Shown here piece by piece: positions 4,747 through 10,462 of a stretch of DNA of 10,462 bases (within the stretch, counting starts at the first letter, position 1; each line of letters starts with the position of its first letter). Under the pieces are notes generated by a model. That model had not been told where the DNA came from. It made no database searches and worked only from the letters and a program-made list of their open reading frames with translations. The DNA is from an uncultured Gammaproteobacteria bacterium (GTDB lineage Bacteria; Pseudomonadota; Gammaproteobacteria; Pseudomonadales; UBA5518): the NCBI GenBank assembly GCA_903921135.1, contig CAIXOY010000052.1:1-10462 (forward strand). The letters run 5' to 3'. A program made the position numbers and the translations under genes.

Positions 4747-6987
4747 GTGACCCATCCCCGGCCCGTCTGGACGGGGTTATGGGTCGTTCTGCTGGTGGTG
4801 TTGTCACTCCCTGTGCACGCCGCGGGTGATCACGTCCTCGGGGTCGAGTGGTTCGCCGACAAGACCGGAACGCTGCAGATCCACGACGTACAGAGTGCAC
4901 CCTTCGAGCCCCGTACATTCCCGGTGGTGGAAGGTTTTGGCGATGCCACGTACTGGCTGCGGGTGCGCGTGCGCGCCAATGGCGGTGGGCCTGTGCACCT
5001 GCGGGTGGGGCCGAATTTCCTCGATGAAATCCTGCTCTACGAACCTGACCCAGCGCAGCCCGGCCACTGGCGCACGCAGACGCTGGGTGATCGACAGCCT
5101 TTCCTGCAACGCCCCGTGTTGACGGTCGTTCCCACCTTCCTCCTCCGGCCGCAGGAGCCGGAGGAGACGGTTTACATACAGGTGCGCAGCACCAGCACGA
5201 TCATTGTCATCGCCGACGCGCTGGTGCCCTCGGAGACGGCCGCGAGCGACATCCGTCTTCATGCGACAACGGTTGTCGTCGCGCTTGTGATGCTGACGAT
5301 GCTCGCCTGGGCGCTGGGCACCTGGGTGGAAGAGCGGGATCCGGTTCTGGTCGCCTTCGTCTTCGTGCAGCTCGTGTACTCCCTGCAGGTGCTGGCGATG
5401 GGCGGGTTCCTGCCGCCGCTGGTTCCTGCATCCATGCCGTGGCTGGCCGACGCGGGCTTGAATTTCCTCACCGTACTCGCGAGTTTTTCCCTGCTTGTCC
5501 TGAACCGTGCATTGCTGAAACCCTGCCGTTTGCCCCGCTGGGGATCTCTCGGCATAGATGGGACGCTACTGGTGTTGCTGCCTGTGACGCTGGTTTTGCT
5601 TGCTGCCGGAGAGACGCGTTTTGCGCTGCAGCTGAGCGCCATCTCGATGTTCCTGATCGTGATCGTCTCGCCGCTGCTGGTTCTCGTCGCGCGGGACGAT
5701 CCGCCTCCGGGACGGAAGATCCTGTTTGCCGTGCTGGTGTTGCAGGGCCTGGTGATGGTGGCCTCTCGCCTTATGGTGGTCGGCGTGCTGGAAGGGCCGT
5801 TCCGCAGCTTCGCGGGGCTGCGCGTGCTCGGCTTTGGTCAGGGCGTCATCAGCAGCGTGCTGCTGGCGATCTACCTTCTGCTGCGCCAGCGTGAGTTGCG
5901 CCGTCGTGCCCGCGAAGCCGAAAGTGCAGTGCGCGACCATGCCGCACGCATCGAGGCCATGCACGAGGAGCTGGAGCGGCGCGCGGTCCAGGCGGAAGCG
6001 GGCAACCGTGCCAAGACCGCCTTTCTGGCGATCATGGGTCATGAGTTCCGCACGCCGCTGAATGCGATCACGGGTTATGCCGAGGCCTTGCTGCCCGGAT
6101 TGGCGGAGCCAAGGCAACGCGAACTGCTGGGCCGACAGGTCGCTGCTGCGCGCGGCTTGCAGACCATGATTGATGATGTGCTGGACCTGGCGCGCGCCTC
6201 GGCCGAGGGCACGCCTGCCGGTCGCGACTTCTCACCGGCGCTGTTGCTCGCCGAGATGCGCGAGCGCGCGCGGGAGCGATGTCAGGCAAAAGAGCTCGCC
6301 CTCGTGGTGGAACTCGACCCTCATCTTCCTGCTTCGGCCCACGGCGATCAGGCGCGGATTGCACGCGTGCTCTGGCACTACGTCGACAACGCCATCAAGT
6401 TCACGCGGCGCGGCAGTATCACGCTCGCGGCGAAGCGATTGCCGTGTGTCGCCGGACGGCTGTCCGTGCGTTTCGAGGTGCGCGATACCGGGCCTGGCGT
6501 CGAGGCACAACTGCGTGAGCGCCTCTTCGTCACGTTGAATCCCCACGAGGAATATCTCAGCCGACAGGCGGGTGGTGCGGGGCTCGGCCTTGCTCTGGCG
6601 CGCCAGCTCGCTGATGCCATGGACGGCGAGGCCGGCTGCGAGAGTGAGTCCGGGCGAGGCAGCGTGTTCTGGCTCGCCGTGCCCCTGGAGCCCGCGCAGG
6701 GCGATGTGGTCGTGATCGAGCCGATACCGACGCAGGGCGCGGCATCACCGTCGAAGGATGTCACGGGTGACCACCCGATGCCCGAGCTCCCCGAGGTGCT
6801 CGCCGAGCTCGGTGCATTGCTCGGTGCTGACGATATGCGCGCCGTGCGCCGTTTCGCCGAGCTGGAGTTGGTGCTCGCACGTGCGCTGCCTGCGGAGCAG
6901 ATGGGCCGGTTGCGCGCGCAAATCGAATCTTTCGACTTCGAGGCGGCGTCTGCGACGCTGGGGTCAATCGTCGTTTCACGCGGCTGA
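4747..6987 (+). CDS. 7TMR-DISM sensor histidine kinase
   Basis: Encodes 746 residues starting at a GTG, four bases after the ATPase stop, with GGAG in the end of that gene as ribosome-binding site. Residues 1-26 form a signal peptide (hydrophobic core LWVVLLVVLSLPV, then AHA-like cleavage region VHAAG). Residues about 30-162 are a periplasmic 7TMR-DISMED2 sensor (YWLRVRV, LDEILLYEP, DRQPFLQRP), a jelly-roll-like fold proposed to bind carbohydrate. Seven membrane helices follow at about 172-380, then a coiled coil (380-420), HisKA with phospho-acceptor His432 in GHEFRTPLNAI, and a HATPase domain with N box Asn548 (DNAIKFT), G1 DTGPG (580-584) and G2 GGAGLGLA (609-616). The F box is atypical (LFVTLNP). 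Residues about 676-740 form an extra helical tail. No receiver domain is present and no response regulator lies in the window, so its partner is unknown. Linkage suggests action with the upstream ATPase. Confidence 0.93.
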   Translation: MTHPRPVWTGLWVVLLVVLSLPVHAAGDHVLGVEWFADKTGTLQIHDVQSAPFEPRTFPVVEGFGDATYWLRVRVRANGGGPVHLRVGPNFLDEILLYEPDPAQPGHWRTQTLGDRQPFLQRPVLTVVPTFLLRPQEPEETVYIQVRSTSTIIVIADALVPSETAASDIRLHATTVVVALVMLTMLAWALGTWVEERDPVLVAFVFVQLVYSLQVLAMGGFLPPLVPASMPWLADAGLNFLTVLASFSLLVLNRALLKPCRLPRWGSLGIDGTLLVLLPVTLVLLAAGETRFALQLSAISMFLIVIVSPLLVLVARDDPPPGRKILFAVLVLQGLVMVASRLMVVGVLEGPFRSFAGLRVLGFGQGVISSVLLAIYLLLRQRELRRRAREAESAVRDHAARIEAMHEELERRAVQAEAGNRAKTAFLAIMGHEFRTPLNAITGYAEALLPGLAEPRQRELLGRQVAAARGLQTMIDDVLDLARASAEGTPAGRDFSPALLLAEMRERARERCQAKELALVVELDPHLPASAHGDQARIARVLWHYVDNAIKFTRRGSITLAAKRLPCVAGRLSVRFEVRDTGPGVEAQLRERLFVTLNPHEEYLSRQAGGAGLGLALARQLADAMDGEAGCESESGRGSVFWLAVPLEPAQGDVVVIEPIPTQGAASPSKDVTGDHPMPELPEVLAELGALLGADDMRAVRRFAELELVLARALPAEQMGRLRAQIESFDFEAASATLGSIVVSRG

Positions 6988-7012
6988 GGGGCTCCGGAGC
7001 GCGCCGGCCTCA
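6985..7012. repeat. Inverted repeat joining the kinase and lon stop codons
   Basis: TGAGG (6985-6989) and CCTCA (7008-7012) are inverted copies whose TGA triplets are the stop codons of the two convergent genes. Between them lies the palindrome GCTCCGGAGC (6991-7000). The whole is GC-rich and may form a shared 3' structure, but no T-run marks it as a normal intrinsic terminator. Confidence 0.35.
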
Positions 7013-9400
7013 GTCCCCGAACACCACTCCGAAAACATCCTCGTACCGCCCCGCAAAATGCACGGTGATGCCCTCGCGCAGGTACTCGGGCAGTTCGTTG
7101 AAGTCCTTGCGGTTCGCCTCCGGTAGCACCAGTTCGCGGATGCCGACGCGCCGCGCGGCGATCACTTTCTCGCGGATGCCGCCTACGGGCAGCACCTGGC
7201 CGGTGAGCGTGAGTTCACCGGTCATGGCGAGAGGGCGGGAGATGCGCTGCTGGCGCGCGAGCGAGAGCAGCGCGGTGGCCATGGTGATGCCGGCGCTGGG
7301 GCCGTCCTTGGGCGTGGCGCCTTCCGGCACGTGCAGGTGCACCAGCGACTCGTCGAAGAACTTCGGCTCCGCGCCGTACTGCGCGAGATGTGACATCGCG
7401 TAGCTGTAGGCGATCTCGGCGGATTCGCGCATCACCTCGCCGAGCTTGCCCGTCTGTTTGAACCCGCGGTTCAGCGAGTGCACGCGCGTGGCTTCCACCG
7501 GCAGCGTGGCGCCGCCCATCGAGGTCCACGCAAGGCCCGTCACAACGCCCACGCCGCGCTGGGGTTTCTCCTTGCTGAAGATGGGCGCGCCGAGCATCTG
7601 CTCGACCTCTGGCTTGCCGATCGAGAGCTTCGCTTTAGGGTTCTCGACGAGTTTCACCACGCTCTTTCGCACCAGCCCGGAGAGTTTCTTCTCGAGGTTG
7701 CGCACGCCCGCTTCACGCGCATAGCCCTCGATCACGTGGCGCAGCGCTGCATCGCTGATCTTGAGCGTTGCGGGTTTCACACCGGCGCGCTCGAGGAGCC
7801 GCGGCCAGAGATGGTTCTTCGCGATGGCGAGTTTTTCCTCGGCGATGTAGCCCGCCAGGCGGATCACTTCCATGCGGTCGAGCAGCGGACCGGGGATGGT
7901 GTCCAGCTGGTTCGCAGTACACACGAACAGCACCTTGGACAAGTCCACGCGCAGATCGAGGTAGTGGTCGAGGAACTCGGCGTTCTGCTCGGGGTCCAGT
8001 GCTTCCAGCAGCGCCGAGGCAGGATCGCCCTGATAGCTCGCGCCGATCTTGTCGATCTCGTCCAGCATGATCACGGGGTTCGCGACCTTCACCTGTTTGA
8101 GGGCCTGCACGAACTTGCCGGGCATGGCGCCGATGTAGGTGCGGCGGTGTCCTTTGATCTCGGCCTCGTCACGCATGCCGCCCAGCGAGAAGCGGTAGAA
8201 CTCGCGCCCCAGCGCGTTCGCGATGGAGCGGCCGATGGAGGTCTTGCCCACGCCCGGCGGGCCCGCGAGCAGGATGATCGAGCCGCTGATCTCGCCTTTC
8301 CACGCACCCACGGCGATGAATTCGAGGATGCGCTCCTTCACGTCTTCGAGGCCGTCGTGCTCTTTCTCGAGTACCGCGCGTGCGTGGGCGAGATCGAGCT
8401 TGTCGGTGGAATGCACGCCCCAGGGCACCGAGGTGGCCCAGTCGAGGTAATTGCGTGTCACGCCGTATTCGGGCGAGCCGGTCTCGAGCACCGCGAGTTT
8501 GTCCATCTCGTCGCGGATACGCTCCGCCACCGGCGCCGGCGGTTTGAGCGCCGCGAGCCGGGTCTCGAATTTCTCGGCGTCGGCGCTGCGGTCGTCCTTC
8601 GAGAGCCCGAGCTCCTGCTTGATGACCTTGAGCTGCTCGCGCAGGAAGAACTCCCGCTGGCGCTCGCTCACCGTCTCGTTCACCTGCGTGCTGATCTTGT
8701 CCTGCAGGCGCGCGACTTCGATTTCCTTTTTGAGCAGCGGCAGCACGATGCGCATGCGCTCGAGCACATCGAGGGTTTCCAGCACATCCTGCAACTGGCG
8801 GCCCTTGGCGCTGGTCAGCGTGGCGGCGAAATCCGTGAGCGGCGAGGGATCCTCGGGGCTGAAGCGCGCGAGGTAGTGCTTCAATTCCTCGTTGTAGAGG
8901 GGGTTGAGCGGCACCAGCTCCTTGATGGCACCCACCAGTGCCAGCGCGTAAGCGCGCGTCTCGTCGTCTTTCTTGAGGTAGGTGCGCGGGTGCTCGACCT
9001 GCACCACGAAGGGCGGTTTGCGGTTGATCCAGCGCTTGATCTTGATCCGCCCCAGGCCCTGCGAGATGAACTGCACGCGGCGCCCGTCGCCCGAGGCGTT
9101 CAGCAGGCGCACCGAGCAGCCGACCAGCGGGATGTCTTCGGCGCGGATGGAGTTCAGGTCTTGCGAGTCGACGAAGAACAGGCCCATGACCTTGTGCTCG
9201 GTCTCGGCGACGCGCTGTATCGTCTGCCCCCAGGTTTCCGCGTCGGCCATCATCGGCTGGATCTGCGCGGGCATGAAGGGGCGCGTCGTCACGGGCATGA
9301 GGTAGAGGATGTCCGGGAGCGTCTGCTCCGGGATCACCAGGCTGGTGCCGGTGATGACGGCCTCTTCCGTGTCGGGGTGCGGGGTCTCGGACTCTGCCAT
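7010..9400 (-). CDS. lon: ATP-dependent serine protease Lon (AsrA-like subtype)
   Basis: Encodes 796 residues, a normal Lon length. Lon forms a cytoplasmic hexamer that unfolds and degrades damaged and regulatory proteins. The N-terminal substrate domain spans about 25-300, with the coiled-coil QREFFLREQLKVIKQELG (248-265); the AAA+ module has Walker A GPPGVGKT (380-387), Walker B VIMLDE (443-448), sensor Asn497 and Arg509; the protease domain has the Ser702-Lys745 dyad in PKDGPSAG and GGIREKV. All catalytic residues are present. The N-terminal stretch LMPVTTRPFMPAQIQPMM differs from the PLRDVVVFP-type start of housekeeping Lon and resembles the Pseudomonas AsrA (PA0779) subtype, so a second, classical lon may exist elsewhere in the genome; this is from memory of the families. 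The start ATG at 9400 has GGAG seven bases upstream, and a sigma-32-type promoter lies directly before it. The neighbouring kinase gene is convergent. Confidence 0.96.
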   Translation of the reverse strand: MAESETPHPDTEEAVITGTSLVIPEQTLPDILYLMPVTTRPFMPAQIQPMMADAETWGQTIQRVAETEHKVMGLFFVDSQDLNSIRAEDIPLVGCSVRLLNASGDGRRVQFISQGLGRIKIKRWINRKPPFVVQVEHPRTYLKKDDETRAYALALVGAIKELVPLNPLYNEELKHYLARFSPEDPSPLTDFAATLTSAKGRQLQDVLETLDVLERMRIVLPLLKKEIEVARLQDKISTQVNETVSERQREFFLREQLKVIKQELGLSKDDRSADAEKFETRLAALKPPAPVAERIRDEMDKLAVLETGSPEYGVTRNYLDWATSVPWGVHSTDKLDLAHARAVLEKEHDGLEDVKERILEFIAVGAWKGEISGSIILLAGPPGVGKTSIGRSIANALGREFYRFSLGGMRDEAEIKGHRRTYIGAMPGKFVQALKQVKVANPVIMLDEIDKIGASYQGDPASALLEALDPEQNAEFLDHYLDLRVDLSKVLFVCTANQLDTIPGPLLDRMEVIRLAGYIAEEKLAIAKNHLWPRLLERAGVKPATLKISDAALRHVIEGYAREAGVRNLEKKLSGLVRKSVVKLVENPKAKLSIGKPEVEQMLGAPIFSKEKPQRGVGVVTGLAWTSMGGATLPVEATRVHSLNRGFKQTGKLGEVMRESAEIAYSYAMSHLAQYGAEPKFFDESLVHLHVPEGATPKDGPSAGITMATALLSLARQQRISRPLAMTGELTLTGQVLPVGGIREKVIAARRVGIRELVLPEANRKDFNELPEYLREGITVHFAGRYEDVFGVVFGD

Positions 9401-9427
9401 GGAGTGTCTCCGTTGCGGACATCCGGG

Positions 9428-9456
9428 ATATGGGGGCTCACGTAGACTACTTCAAC
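9428..9456 (-). promoter_or_regulatory. Sigma-32 heat-shock promoter for lon
   Basis: On the minus strand GTTGAA (9456-9451) and CCCCATAT (9435-9428) are separated by 15 bases, close to the RpoH consensus CTTGAA and CCCCATNT. Transcription would begin near 9421, giving a leader of about 20 bases that holds the GGAG at 9411-9408 before the ATG at 9400. Lon is a classic heat-shock regulon member in proteobacteria, so position, orientation and gene identity agree. Confidence 0.75.
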
Positions 9457-9482
9457 GCCGCCCCGTTCGCTAAGGAAGCACC

Positions 9483-10382
9483 ATGGATTGTCTTGTCACC
9501 GGAGGCACCGGCTTCATAGGCAGCGAACTCTGCCGTTTTCTCTCTGCCTCCGGGCACAGCCTGACTGTCCTCAGTCGTGATCCCGTGCGCGCCACCCGTG
9601 TATTGCCCCCCGGTACGCGTTGTATAGCCTCGCTGGCGGAATTGCGCGCGCAAGACGTCTTCGGAGCCGTCATCAATCTGGCGGGAGAACCCATTGCAGC
9701 CGCGCGCTGGAGTCCCGCACGCAAGCGTCTGCTTGCAGCGAGCCGCATCGATCTCACGCGTGATCTGGTGGCGTGGATGGCGCGGGCGGTGCACCGCCCC
9801 AGCGTGTTGCTGAGCGCCTCTGCCGTAGGTTTCTACGGCGATCAGGGTGATACGCCGCTCACGGAGCAGAGCCCCCCGCACATTGAGTACCAGCACGAAC
9901 TGTGTCGCGGCTGGGAAGAGGCTGCGCGGAAGGCTGAGTCTCTCGGGGTGCGCACAGCGGTGCTGCGCATCGGGCTCGTTGTGGGGCGTAACGGGGGTTT
10001 TCTGCAGCGGATGTTGCCGCCGTTCCGCATGGGCCTTGGCGGGCCCGTCGGGCACGGGCGCCAATGGATGAGCTGGGTGCACCGCGATGACGTGCTCGGA
10101 ATGATCGAGTGGTTACTGGGCCGCGATGATCTTCAGGGCATCTTCAATGTGACGGCGCCCTTGCCGGTGACGTCGCGAGACTTTGCGCAGGCGCTCGGCG
10201 CGGTTCTGCATCGCCCGGCCGTGCTGCCTGTGCCTGCGCCAGTGCTGAAGCTCGCGTTCGGGGAAATGTCGACGCTGCTGCTCACCGGGCAGCGTGTGTT
10301 GCCGGCACGCGCAGAGCGTGAGGGCTACCGCTTCCGCTTCCCGGATATCCGCTCGGCGCTCGAAGAGGCTGTGGGTAGCTAG
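9483..10382 (+). CDS. YfcH/SDR39U1-type NAD(P)-binding epimerase-like protein (TIGR01777 family)
   Basis: Encodes 299 residues, matching the roughly 297 of E. coli YfcH. The extended-SDR Rossmann fold opens with the nucleotide-binding TGGTGFIG (6-13). Family hallmarks follow in order: INLAGEPI then ARWSPARKRLLAASRIDLTR, SASAVGFYGDQGD, LRIGLVVGRNGGFLQRMLPPF, GLGGPVGHGRQWMSWVHRDD, and near the end GEMSTLLLTGQRVLPAR with the FRFPDIRSAL stretch. The active-site Tyr-X3-Lys typical of SDRs is not evident, as is usual for this atypical family. Its reaction is not established; cytoplasmic location is likely, with no signal peptide. AAGGA at 9473-9477 lies five bases before the ATG, a good ribosome-binding site. 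It diverges from lon across 82 bases; I saw no convincing sigma-70 promoter of its own there. It ends seven bases from the convergent crp/vfr-like gene. Confidence 0.93.
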   Translation: MDCLVTGGTGFIGSELCRFLSASGHSLTVLSRDPVRATRVLPPGTRCIASLAELRAQDVFGAVINLAGEPIAAARWSPARKRLLAASRIDLTRDLVAWMARAVHRPSVLLSASAVGFYGDQGDTPLTEQSPPHIEYQHELCRGWEEAARKAESLGVRTAVLRIGLVVGRNGGFLQRMLPPFRMGLGGPVGHGRQWMSWVHRDDVLGMIEWLLGRDDLQGIFNVTAPLPVTSRDFAQALGAVLHRPAVLPVPAPVLKLAFGEMSTLLLTGQRVLPARAEREGYRFRFPDIRSALEEAVGS

Positions 10383-10389
10383 TTGCGGC

Positions 10390-10462
10390 TCAGCGTGTGC
10401 CGAAGACCACCATGGTCTTGCCCTTCACGCGCACCAGGCCCTGATCTTCCAGCGTCTTCAGA
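10390..10462 (-). CDS. crp: cAMP receptor protein (Crp/Vfr), C-terminal end (partial)
   Basis: The minus strand at the right edge encodes the final 23 residues of a Crp-family regulator, starting LKTLEDQGLVRV and ending KGKTMVVFGTR before a TGA. This closely follows the E. coli Crp terminus (LKMLEDQ...HGKTIVVYGTR) and is even nearer to what I recall of Pseudomonas Vfr. These residues follow the DNA-recognition helix and form the closing beta-wing of the winged helix. The cAMP-binding domain and recognition helix lie outside the window. Crp/Vfr binds cAMP and activates many promoters. FNR and Clp proteins end differently, so the Crp/Vfr branch is favoured. Confidence 0.85.
   Translation of the reverse strand, partial: LKTLEDQGLVRVKGKTMVVFGTR

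Noticed and set aside
7478..9445. 655-codon open frame on the plus strand opposite lon
   Set aside because: It lies fully antisense to a clear Lon with every catalytic motif. Its translation is His/Arg/Glu-rich with no domain. Long antisense frames are expected in GC-rich genes with strong third-position bias.
1..10462. Mobile elements, CRISPR array, tRNA or rRNA genes
   Set aside because: I found no transposase or integrase motifs, no regularly spaced direct DNA repeats, no cloverleaf and no rRNA-like sequence. The only regular repetition is the protein-level 40-residue repeat.

Overview
The window reads as chromosomal DNA of a high-GC gammaproteobacterium. The clearest taxonomic clue is at the right edge: the last 23 codons of a cAMP receptor protein of the Crp/Vfr type, ending in KGKTMVVFGTR. 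A Lon-family protease of the subtype with an RPFMPAQ-like N-terminus and a YfcH-type epimerase fit the same assignment. No transposase, integrase, CRISPR array, tRNA or rRNA is visible, and composition looks even, so this is probably core or lineage-core chromosome rather than an island.

Layout, left to right: the tail of an unidentified + strand gene (3-80); a roughly 400-base stretch holding at best one small minus-strand ORF (88-321) and a candidate promoter (403-431); a class II histone-deacetylase-like zinc amidohydrolase (489-1418, +); a TPR protein with a degenerate glycosyltransferase-like C-terminus (1429-2823, -); a 338-base divergent intergenic region with two inverted repeats and candidate promoters; a two-gene + strand unit made of a MinD/FlhG-like P-loop ATPase with a long repeat-containing C-terminal extension (3162-4742) and a 7TMR-DISM sensor histidine kinase (4747-6987); a Lon-type protease (7010-9400, -); an SDR39U1/YfcH-type NAD(P)-binding protein (9483-10382, +); and the crp/vfr tail (10390-10462, -).

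Genes are packed tightly with alternating orientation. Convergent pairs are separated by 10, 22 and 7 bases. Divergent pairs share control regions of 338 bases (TPR/MinD-like) and 82 bases (lon/epimerase). The 82-base region carries a strong match to a sigma-32 heat-shock promoter facing lon.

The most unusual unit is the ATPase-kinase pair. The ATPase core resembles the flagellar/polar-placement ATPase FlhG/FleN, but no flagellar genes are near. Its C-terminal half contains four tandem units with an exact 40-residue period that I do not recognise as a named domain. The kinase starts four bases after the ATPase stop, has an extracytoplasmic 7TMR-DISMED2 sensor and seven membrane helices, and no response regulator is visible beside it. 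I infer that the two act together, perhaps linking a sensed extracellular ligand to positioning or to a signalling output at the membrane. That is inference from architecture and linkage only.
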